NCBI GenBank assembly: GCA_943325255.2
Contig: CALPOS020000150.1
Coordinates: 1 to 5,580 of the forward strand
From: Sphingobacterium thalpophilum
GTDB lineage: Bacteria; Bacteroidota; Bacteroidia; Flavobacteriales; Flavobacteriaceae
Length of the DNA: 5,580 nucleotides
Direction: 5' to 3'
Part shown: positions 1-5,330 of the stretch, in pieces
How the letters are laid out: every line of letters starts with the position of its first letter
Position numbering within the stretch: position 1 is the first letter of the stretch
The notes under the pieces: generated by a model
The model's database searches: none
Seen by the model: the letters and a program-made list of their open reading frames with translations, nothing else
Told to the model about the DNA's origin: nothing
Position numbers and translations under genes: made by a program

Positions 1-30
1 CCTGCGGTATGAATAAAAATACGAACCCAA

Positions 31-117
31 TTCCTAATTCCTAATTCCTAAATCCTAATTCCTAAATCCTAATTCCTAATTCCTAATTCTTAATTCCTAA
101 TTCTTAATTCCTAATTC
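31..117. repeat. Heptamer tandem array, 12 units of TTCCTAA
   Basis: Twelve consecutive 7-bp units occupy 31-114 with no phase slip, followed by a partial unit (TTC) at 115-117. Eight units are exactly TTCCTAA. Units 4 and 6 (52-58, 66-72) read ATCCTAA, and units 9 and 11 (87-93, 101-107) read TTCTTAA. On the minus strand, the direction in which prmC is read, the unit is TTAGGAA. The last plus-strand unit overlaps the prmC stop codon, so the array starts at the very end of that gene. There is no spacer sequence and no dyad that would make it a terminator or a CRISPR array. It is probably a variable-number tandem repeat that grew by slippage; a role in termination or protein binding is possible but not shown. 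Confidence 0.95.
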
Positions 118-968
118 GCCTTGCGCCCACAAATCATCCGATCATTTCCATAAATATCTTTCCTTAATTCAACAGCAACATAACCCATAGCGGTTAATAA
201 ATCGATCATTTCCAATCCTAAATATTGATTGATTTCAAAATACAATTTCCCATTTTCTTTAAGATTTTTTTGAGCCAACGTCGCAATTTTTCTATAGAAA
301 ATTAACGCGTCGTTATCGTCAACAAACAAAGCCAAATGCGGTTCGTGCTCCAAAACATTCTTTTTGATCTCGGCCTTTTCAAGGTTTCTAACATACGGCG
401 GATTGGAAACAATAACATCAAATTGCCTCTGCAAATCTTCGGTTTCCAAAATATTTTGACAAAGAAATGTCACAGCAACACCATTCGTCTGAGCATTTGT
501 CTGAGCGAGTTCCAAAGCTTTTTTGGAAACATCTATAGCAGCAACTACAGCTTGAGAAATGTTCTTAGCCAAAGCAATTGCAATACAACCCGAACCCGTT
601 CCGATATCAAGTATCTTACAATCTTCTACTGGTTCCTTTTTATAATCTGACAATATCCAGTCAACAAGCTCTTCTGTTTCAGGTCGCGGAATGAGTACAT
701 TCGCATTGACTTCAAAATCCAACGCATAAAAGCTCGTGGTTCCTAATAGATACTGAATAGGAACTTCATTAAGCAATTTTCTCAAGATTGCATTCCATTC
801 AACCATTTGCTCCACCGCTAAATCCATATCGGGCTGCAACGCCAAGTCGATTCTTCTCATTTTTAATTTGTGTTCCAAAATCAAATAAAAAAAACTTTCC
901 GCTTCAACCGCATCGTAAACAGGCAGTAACGTTTCTATAAAAATCGATCGATAATCCTTTACTCTCAT
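111..968 (-). CDS. prmC: Peptide chain release factor N5-glutamine methyltransferase PrmC (HemK)
   Basis: PrmC is a cytoplasmic SAM-dependent enzyme that methylates the glutamine of the GGQ motif in release factors RF1 and RF2, which improves translation termination. The 285-aa product has the family's two parts. The N-terminal helical domain (about 1-85) leads into PIQYLLG (70-76) and LIPRPETEELV (92-102). The Rossmann methyltransferase domain carries the SAM-binding loop DIGTGSGCIAI (121-131), the catalytic NPPY motif (189-192) and EPHLALFV (209-216). An upstream in-frame TTG (972-974) would add two residues. I chose the ATG at 966-968, because the residues before MRVKDY add nothing recognisable and ATG is preferred. 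No Shine-Dalgarno sequence is present, as is usual in Bacteroidota. The gene is transcribed divergently from ribD. Its last codon and TAG stop (AAT TAG) lie in the heptamer array. Length and motifs are normal, so it should be functional. Confidence 0.96.
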   Translation of the reverse strand: MRVKDYRSIFIETLLPVYDAVEAESFFYLILEHKLKMRRIDLALQPDMDLAVEQMVEWNAILRKLLNEVPIQYLLGTTSFYALDFEVNANVLIPRPETEELVDWILSDYKKEPVEDCKILDIGTGSGCIAIALAKNISQAVVAAIDVSKKALELAQTNAQTNGVAVTFLCQNILETEDLQRQFDVIVSNPPYVRNLEKAEIKKNVLEHEPHLALFVDDNDALIFYRKIATLAQKNLKENGKLYFEINQYLGLEMIDLLTAMGYVAVELRKDIYGNDRMICGRKAN

Positions 969-1005
969 AATCAAAACAAAAAATGCAATAGTGCCGACTA
1001 GAAAA

Positions 1006-1013
1006 CAAATATA
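1006..1013 (-). promoter_or_regulatory. Candidate -7 promoter element for prmC
   Basis: Read on the minus strand this is TATATTTG, a full match to the Bacteroidota sigma-factor -7 consensus TAnnTTTG. It lies 37 bp upstream of the chosen prmC ATG, which would give a leader of roughly 30 nt. I see no clear -33 TTG at the expected distance, so the call rests on one element and its position. Confidence 0.45.
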
Positions 1014-1051
1014 AGTAAAAGCAGGTGGTTCCGATTCTAAAAGTAAAATCC

Positions 1052-1059
1052 TATTTTTG
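1052..1059 (+). promoter_or_regulatory. Candidate -7 promoter element for the ribD cluster
   Basis: TATTTTTG matches the Bacteroidota -7 consensus TAnnTTTG and ends only 4 bases before the ribD ATG. If used, transcription would start at or very near the start codon and give a leaderless mRNA. No good -33 TTG is visible. The same 8-mer also occurs inside two coding regions of this window (2945-2952, 4431-4438), so a chance match is quite possible. Confidence 0.35.
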
Positions 1060-1063
1060 TACG

Positions 1064-2092
1064 ATGACTATCCACGAAAAATACATGCAGCGTTGCTTAC
1101 AAATCGCCAAAAATGGTGTCGCAGCTGCCTTGCCAAATCCGTCGGTTGGCGCTGTGATTGTGCATCAAGGAAAAATTATTGGAGAAGGATTTACCTCTAC
1201 CTACGGCGGCCCACATGCAGAAGTCAATGCCATCAATGCGGTCAAAGACAAATCACTTTTAAAAGAAGCAACACTTTATGTAAGTTTAGAGCCTTGTAGT
1301 CATTTCGGAAAAACACCTCCTTGTTGCGACTTGATTCTGAAAAATGATATTTCTACCATTATAATTGGTTGCCAAGACCCCAATGTGTTGGTGGCGGGAA
1401 AAAGTATTCAAAAACTGAAAGAAGCGGGAAAAGTAGTTTTTGCAGGGGTTTTGGAAAAAGAATGCCAGGAGGCAAACCGGCGCTTTTTTACTTTTCATAC
1501 CAAAAAAAGACCGTACATTATACTGAAATGGGCAGAAAGTCTTGACGGCTTTATCGCGCCTTCCAACGAAGTTCGCCTACAAATAAGTCAGGCAAAACGA
1601 CAACCATTCTGGATTTCAAATAAATATTCTCGACAATTAACCCACAAATGGAGAAGCGAGGAAAAGGCAATCTTAATCGGAACCCAGACCGCAATCGACG
1701 ATAATCCAAAATTAGATGTGAGGGATTGGAAAGGCAAAAATCCTGTTAAAATTGTTTTAGACCAAAATAATCGAATTCCAAAAGAAAATGATATCTTTGA
1801 TAATCGATCAAATGTCATCGTCCTTACTGCAGCAGATTTGGATTTCACAAATAAAATGGCAGCGCAAATTGCACACATTATTTACGAAAAAAATATAGCA
1901 TCAGTAATTATTGAAGGTGGTCGACAGACTTTACAATCTTTTATTGATGAAAATCTATGGGATGAAGCAAGAGTCTTTCGAGGGTCAAGTGTCTTAAATG
2001 ACGGTATCAAAGCACCCAAAATTAAAGCGAAGTTAATGGCTGCTAAAGCTATAATTAATGACGAACTATTAATATTTACAAACCATGATTAA
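1064..2092 (+). CDS. ribD: Bifunctional riboflavin biosynthesis deaminase/reductase RibD
   Basis: RibD carries out two successive cytoplasmic steps of riboflavin synthesis: deamination of the diaminopyrimidinone made by GTP cyclohydrolase II, then NADPH-dependent reduction of the ribose side chain to ribityl. The 342-aa product has an N-terminal cytidine-deaminase-like domain (about 1-145) with HAEV (H51 zinc ligand, E53 catalytic) and PCSHFGKTPPC (zinc ligands C78 and C87). The C-terminal reductase domain (about 148-340) has ESLDGFIA (158-165), IGTQTAIDDNP (205-215) and EGGRQTL (284-290). Both active sites look intact and the length is typical. The frame is open upstream to a GTG at 1025, but the ATG at 1064 gives the usual start MTIHEKYMQRC, and the upstream segment overlaps the likely promoter. 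It is the first gene of a plus-strand cluster and overlaps the next gene by 8 bp, which suggests translational coupling. Confidence 0.96.
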   Translation: MTIHEKYMQRCLQIAKNGVAAALPNPSVGAVIVHQGKIIGEGFTSTYGGPHAEVNAINAVKDKSLLKEATLYVSLEPCSHFGKTPPCCDLILKNDISTIIIGCQDPNVLVAGKSIQKLKEAGKVVFAGVLEKECQEANRRFFTFHTKKRPYIILKWAESLDGFIAPSNEVRLQISQAKRQPFWISNKYSRQLTHKWRSEEKAILIGTQTAIDDNPKLDVRDWKGKNPVKIVLDQNNRIPKENDIFDNRSNVIVLTAADLDFTNKMAAQIAHIIYEKNIASVIIEGGRQTLQSFIDENLWDEARVFRGSSVLNDGIKAPKIKAKLMAAKAIINDELLIFTNHD

Positions 2093-2687
2093 CACTATTA
2101 TATTTGATTTTGGAGACATCTTTGTCAATTTAGAAAAAGAAGCTACTATTGAAGAATTTAAAAAATTAGGACTAAACAGACCTAATGAAGAGCTTCTGAT
2201 CATGAATGACATGTTCGAAAGAGGAAAAATCAGTGAACAACAATTTGTCGATGGTTTTAAAAAATTTATTCCCAACGCTGATGTTCACGAAATTCGTAAA
2301 GCTTGGAATGCTGTTATTGGCGATTTTCCCTTATACCGCTTAGAGTTCCTTCAAATGCTTTCCACCAAATACAGACTTTTTCTACTCACAAATACCGACG
2401 CTATACATATTAGTAGATTCGAACATATGGTAGGCGTTTCCTTTTTTAGCGACTTTTACCAATGTTTTGAAAAAGTATACTATTCCTTCGAAATGGGAAT
2501 GAGAAAACCTGATACTGAAATATTTAATCATCTGCTGAAAAAACACGATTTGTCTCCAAAACGAACTTTGTTTATTGATGATAAAAAAGAAAATACCGAC
2601 GCAGCAGCAGCACTGGGAATTCAAGTTTGGAATCTAAAAGTGGGAGAAGAAGATGTAGTAGACTTATTCGATAAACAACTTTTATAG
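2085..2687 (+). CDS. HAD superfamily subfamily IA hydrolase, probable phosphatase (YihX-like)
   Basis: This is a 200-aa haloacid dehalogenase-type hydrolase, probably a soluble phosphatase for a small phosphorylated metabolite. The HAD motifs are in order: motif I FDFGDIF (nucleophile D8), a helical cap (about 15-80), motif II LLTNTD (T102), motif III GMRKP (K141) and motif IV FIDDKKEN (D165, D166). Size and the GMRKP...DD arrangement resemble E. coli YihX, an alpha-D-glucose-1-phosphatase. As in YihX, the second Asp of the classic DxD motif is replaced (D8-F-G10), so the general acid is not in its usual place. The start ATG lies inside the ribD stop region (8-bp overlap), and the next gene follows after 6 bp. 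The coupling to ribD makes it a candidate for the phosphatase acting between RibD and lumazine synthase, but this is inference; the substrate cannot be read from the sequence. Confidence 0.9.
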   Translation: MINTIIFDFGDIFVNLEKEATIEEFKKLGLNRPNEELLIMNDMFERGKISEQQFVDGFKKFIPNADVHEIRKAWNAVIGDFPLYRLEFLQMLSTKYRLFLLTNTDAIHISRFEHMVGVSFFSDFYQCFEKVYYSFEMGMRKPDTEIFNHLLKKHDLSPKRTLFIDDKKENTDAAAALGIQVWNLKVGEEDVVDLFDKQLL

Positions 2688-2693
2688 TACTAA

Positions 2694-3305
2694 TTGAAAT
2701 CTACAGACACCTTTCGAACCCTTTTGTCCGCGTCGGAAGAAATCCTTTTCAAAGAAAAAAACAGCAAGTTTTTCGGCTGTGCCTTTCCAATCACTTCTGA
2801 AGAAGAAGTAAAGCCCATTATCGATCATTTAAGGAAGAAACATTTTAATGCCGGGCATTTTTGTTACGCCTACCAATTGGGAAGTTCAAAAACAATGTAT
2901 CGAGCCAATGATGATGGCGAACCTAGTAATAGTGCGGGAATGCCTATTTTTGGACAAATCCAATCCTTCGATTTGACCAATGTTTTAGTTGTCGTTGTTC
3001 GTTTTTTTGGAGGCACCAAATTAGGTGTCGGAGGCTTGATTTCCGCCTACAAAACTGCGGCCCAGATGGCTTTGGAACAGGCGGAGATTATCGAAAAAAC
3101 AATTGACATCCATTTCCAGATTCATTTCGACTATAAGAACATCAATAAAGTGATGCGGGTTGTAAAGGAAAAAAATTTGACCATTATCAGTCAAAAAATG
3201 GATTCAAATTGCGAAATTGAAATTGCAACTCGAAAAAGTAACGAAAAAACGGTTTACGGGTCTTTTCAAAATTTGTTCGAAGTAGAAGTAAAAATAATCG
3301 AATAA
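2694..3305 (+). CDS. YigZ/IMPACT (UPF0029) family protein
   Basis: The 203-aa product belongs to the bacterial YigZ family, related to the N-terminal domain of eukaryotic IMPACT. Its bacterial function is not well defined; a role linked to translation or nucleic-acid binding is assumed from IMPACT. The UPF0029 domain (about 15-130) carries the signatures RANDDGEPSNSAGMPIFGQI (70-89) and VVRFFGGTKLGVGGLISAY (101-119). A ferredoxin-like C-terminal domain of the DUF1949 type spans about 137-200. Length matches E. coli YigZ. The start is TTG at 2694: an in-frame TAA ends at 2693, and no in-frame ATG occurs before the conserved core. The next candidate, a TTG at 2724, would cut into the usual N-terminal DTFRT segment. 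It lies 6 bp after the HAD gene in the ribD cluster and converges on the thioesterase gene. Confidence 0.92.
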   Translation: MKSTDTFRTLLSASEEILFKEKNSKFFGCAFPITSEEEVKPIIDHLRKKHFNAGHFCYAYQLGSSKTMYRANDDGEPSNSAGMPIFGQIQSFDLTNVLVVVVRFFGGTKLGVGGLISAYKTAAQMALEQAEIIEKTIDIHFQIHFDYKNINKVMRVVKEKNLTIISQKMDSNCEIEIATRKSNEKTVYGSFQNLFEVEVKIIE

Positions 3306-3306
3306 A

Positions 3307-3702
3307 CTACGATTGAATAATCTGTAAAATTTCTGTCGGAGGAACCATCGGTCTACCCGTTTTCATATTAACGAAAACCAAAATAAAATGAGCAGTTGTT
3401 AACAAGTCGTTTTGCTCACTCCAAATTTCACAATCAAATTCAATCTTGACAGAACTGTATTTCTTGAATTTTGTTTTTATGGTCAAAAGATCATCATATC
3501 GCGCTGGCTTTTTATAATTGAGTGTCATCGATACAATGGGAAGAGCAATACCACTTTCCTCCAGACTTTTGTAAGAAACTCCTTTGTTTCTTAGCCATTC
3601 CACCCGACCCATTTCAAAAAAAGGAATGTAACTACCGTGATAAACAACACCCATTTGATCGGTTTCTGAATAACGAACTCTCACCTGAATTTCATGTTCC
3701 AT
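3307..3702 (-). CDS. Acyl-CoA thioesterase, YbgC/4HBT hotdog family
   Basis: The 131-aa protein is a single hotdog-fold domain of the 4-hydroxybenzoyl-CoA thioesterase/YbgC type, expected to hydrolyse acyl-CoA or acyl-carrier thioesters in the cytoplasm as a homo-oligomer. The N-terminal signature RYSETDQMGVVYHGSYIPFF (10-29) contains the catalytic Asp (D15) and the conserved Y21-H22 pair seven residues on. GRVEWLR (32-38) and LNYKKPARYDD (61-71) also fit the family. It starts at the ATG at 3700-3702, with no Shine-Dalgarno sequence, and has normal family length. In many Proteobacteria YbgC sits with tol-pal genes; no such context is present here. It diverges from dnaA across the 198-bp spacer, and its stop codon is one base from that of the YigZ-family gene. 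Substrate chain length cannot be inferred. Confidence 0.93.
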   Translation of the reverse strand: MEHEIQVRVRYSETDQMGVVYHGSYIPFFEMGRVEWLRNKGVSYKSLEESGIALPIVSMTLNYKKPARYDDLLTIKTKFKKYSSVKIEFDCEIWSEQNDLLTTAHFILVFVNMKTGRPMVPPTEILQIIQS

Positions 3703-3710
3703 AAGGTTTT

Positions 3711-3719
3711 TCTGTATAA
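3711..3719 (-). promoter_or_regulatory. Imperfect DnaA-box candidate
   Basis: On the minus strand this reads TTATACAGA, one mismatch from TTATNCACA. It lies close upstream of the thioesterase start. A single mismatch in AT-rich DNA is common by chance, so this is a weak call that gains only from its position beside dnaA. Confidence 0.2.
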
Positions 3720-3805
3720 TTTATAGAAGTTTTAGAGGAATAAAAAGTAGCCTTACAACAATATTTTTTATAAATCAACCAAAATTTTATTTTTTTTAAC
3801 GAATT

Positions 3806-3814
3806 TTGTTCACA
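3806..3814 (+). promoter_or_regulatory. Imperfect DnaA-box candidate
   Basis: TTGTTCACA differs from TTATNCACA only at the third position and keeps the CACA core. It lies 86 bp before the dnaA start, just after the longest T-run in the spacer, a place that would suit autoregulation of dnaA. Weak on sequence alone. Confidence 0.25.
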
Positions 3815-3900
3815 TATTTGTTACCCCAAAATAAAAGAAGGAAACCACTGTTTTTCTTTGTAAGATAACCTTTAATAAAAATACAAATTTACAACTAATT

Positions 3901-5328
3901 ATGAGCAAAACTGCGCAATCAGTATGGGAAAATTGTCTGCTTTTTATAAAGGACAATATCCAAGATCAAGCCTACAAAACTTGGTTCGAACCGATTAAGT
4001 CTGTTGAGCTTACTGATAATGCCTTATACATTCAAGTTCCTAGCAAATTTTTCTACGAGTGGTTAGAAGAACATTACGTAAAATTACTCAAAGTTGCCCT
4101 TACAAAAGAACTTGGAAAGAATGCCAAATTGCTCTACAAAATAAAAATGGAAAACACCTATGGTAACAAGCAACCCTTTATGGAGCAATTACCTAGTGCC
4201 CACAGAAGCTCCATAAAATCTCAAGAAGTAGACGCTCCATTCAAAAACTTAAGCCCAGAACTAAAAAATCCATTCGTGATTCCAGGAATTCGAAATCTTA
4301 AGATTGAATCACAATTAAATGCCAATTATAGTTTTGAGAATTTTCTCGAAGGAGATTCCAACAGATTAGCACGTTCTGCTGGTATGGCGGTTGCCAACAA
4401 ACCTGGCGGGACATCTTTTAATCCGCTACTTATTTTTGGTGGCGTTGGATTAGGGAAAACACACCTTTCGCACGCTATCGGTGTAGAAATTAAAGACAAA
4501 TATCCAGAAAAAACAGTTCTATATATTTCTGCTGAAATCTTTACACAACAATATATTGATTCCGTAAAGAAAAATAACAGAAATGACTTCATCCATTTTT
4601 ATCAATTAATTGATGTCTTAATTATTGATGATGTTCAGTTTTTATCTGGTAAATCAGGAACGCAAGACGTATTCTTTCATATATTCAACTATTTACACCA
4701 AAATGGCAAACAGGTAATTTTGACTTCGGACAAAGCGCCTGTTGATATGCAAGATATTGAACAACGATTGCTTTCTCGTTTCAAATGGGGATTGTCCGCA
4801 GAATTGCACCAGCCTGATTATGAAACAAGAATCTCAATCTTGAAAAACATTCTATATCGCGACGGCGTAGATATGCCAGACGAAATCATAGAATATGTGG
4901 CGCGTAATATCAAATCAAATGTCAGAGAACTAGAAGGCGCAATCATTTCTTTAATTGCACAATCTTCATTCAATAAGAAAGAGGTAACGATTGATTTGGC
5001 GAAACACGTCGTGGAGAAATTTGTTAAGAATGTAAAAAGAGAAATCTCTATCGAATACATTCAAAAAACAGTTTCTGACTACTTCCAATTGGATTTAGAA
5101 ATCTTACAGTCAAAAACCAGAAAGAGACATGTCGTGCAAGCACGTCAACTCGCCATGTTTTTCGCAAAGAAATTTACCAAAGCTTCCTTAGCAAACATTG
5201 GTTCCCAAATTGGCGACCGCGACCATGCAACGGTTTTACATGCTTGCAAAACGGTGGATAATTTAGTGGCGACTGACAAACAATTCAAAAAATTTGTGGA
5301 AGACATTCACAAAAAATTATCCTTGTAA
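3901..5328 (+). CDS. dnaA: Chromosomal replication initiator protein DnaA
   Basis: DnaA binds DnaA boxes at oriC, forms an ATP-dependent filament that opens the duplex, and loads the replicative helicase. The 475-aa product shows all four domains: domain I (about 1-85, with WFEPI at 28-32), a short linker domain II (about 86-135), the AAA+ domain III (about 140-350) and DNA-binding domain IV (about 380-475). Visible motifs are Walker A GGVGLGKT (180-187), Walker B LIIDDVQFL (240-248), sensor 1 TSD (275-277), the box VII arginine-finger region RLLSRFKWGL (289-298), sensor 2 NVRELEGAI (340-348), the basic loop SKTRKRH (404-410) and the signature GDRDHATVLHACKTV (438-452). The ATG at 3901 gives a normal N-terminus; no Shine-Dalgarno sequence is present. 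The gene is complete, diverges from the thioesterase gene, and is followed after 2 nt by a phosphatase gene, suggesting co-transcription. Confidence 0.98.
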   Translation: MSKTAQSVWENCLLFIKDNIQDQAYKTWFEPIKSVELTDNALYIQVPSKFFYEWLEEHYVKLLKVALTKELGKNAKLLYKIKMENTYGNKQPFMEQLPSAHRSSIKSQEVDAPFKNLSPELKNPFVIPGIRNLKIESQLNANYSFENFLEGDSNRLARSAGMAVANKPGGTSFNPLLIFGGVGLGKTHLSHAIGVEIKDKYPEKTVLYISAEIFTQQYIDSVKKNNRNDFIHFYQLIDVLIIDDVQFLSGKSGTQDVFFHIFNYLHQNGKQVILTSDKAPVDMQDIEQRLLSRFKWGLSAELHQPDYETRISILKNILYRDGVDMPDEIIEYVARNIKSNVRELEGAIISLIAQSSFNKKEVTIDLAKHVVEKFVKNVKREISIEYIQKTVSDYFQLDLEILQSKTRKRHVVQARQLAMFFAKKFTKASLANIGSQIGDRDHATVLHACKTVDNLVATDKQFKKFVEDIHKKLSL

Positions 5329-5330
5329 AA

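Larger units (their letters stand above)
3703..3900. other. AT-rich divergent intergenic region upstream of dnaA; weak oriC candidate
   Basis: This 198-bp spacer lies between the divergent thioesterase and dnaA genes, so it must hold the dnaA promoter and probably that of the thioesterase. It is very AT-rich, notably at 3766-3799, where long A and T runs occur. It contains two 8/9 matches to the DnaA box TTATNCACA (3711-3719 minus, 3806-3814 plus) and near matches to the -7 consensus at 3813-3820 (CATATTTG) and 3853-3860 (TTTCTTTG), none with a convincing -33 element. Origins often lie next to dnaA, but there is no cluster of good DnaA boxes, so an origin role is only a possibility. Confidence 0.35.

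Noticed and set aside
1..30. Possible end of another gene or an RNA at the left edge
   Set aside because: Too short to support any frame or structure; nothing recognisable on either strand.
31..117. CRISPR array or telomere-like repeat (the unit contains CCTAA)
   Set aside because: Units are 7 bp with no spacers, so this is not CRISPR. The CCTAA resemblance to telomere repeats is incidental, because the period and sequence differ and nothing suggests a linear chromosome end.
336..650. Plus-strand open frame of 104 codons opposite prmC
   Set aside because: It lies wholly antisense to the conserved prmC methyltransferase domain, its translation resembles no family I know, and it has no promoter or start context. 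It is a shadow of prmC.
1025..1063. GTG-initiated 13-residue N-terminal extension of ribD
   Set aside because: The extra residues are not part of the family pattern, and the segment coincides with the divergent promoter region. MTIHEKYMQRC at 1064 is the expected RibD start.
2945..2952. TATTTTTG promoter element inside the YigZ-family gene
   Set aside because: It matches the -7 consensus but lies in the middle of a conserved coding region, where it encodes part of the IFG segment, with no gene start nearby. It shows how easily the motif occurs by chance.
4431..4438. TATTTTTG promoter element inside dnaA
   Set aside because: It encodes the residues just before the Walker A loop and has no downstream start that it could serve.
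5253..5261. DnaA box (TTATCCACC on the minus strand) near the end of dnaA
   Set aside because: One mismatch at the last base, isolated, and inside conserved domain IV coding sequence. No further boxes cluster around it.
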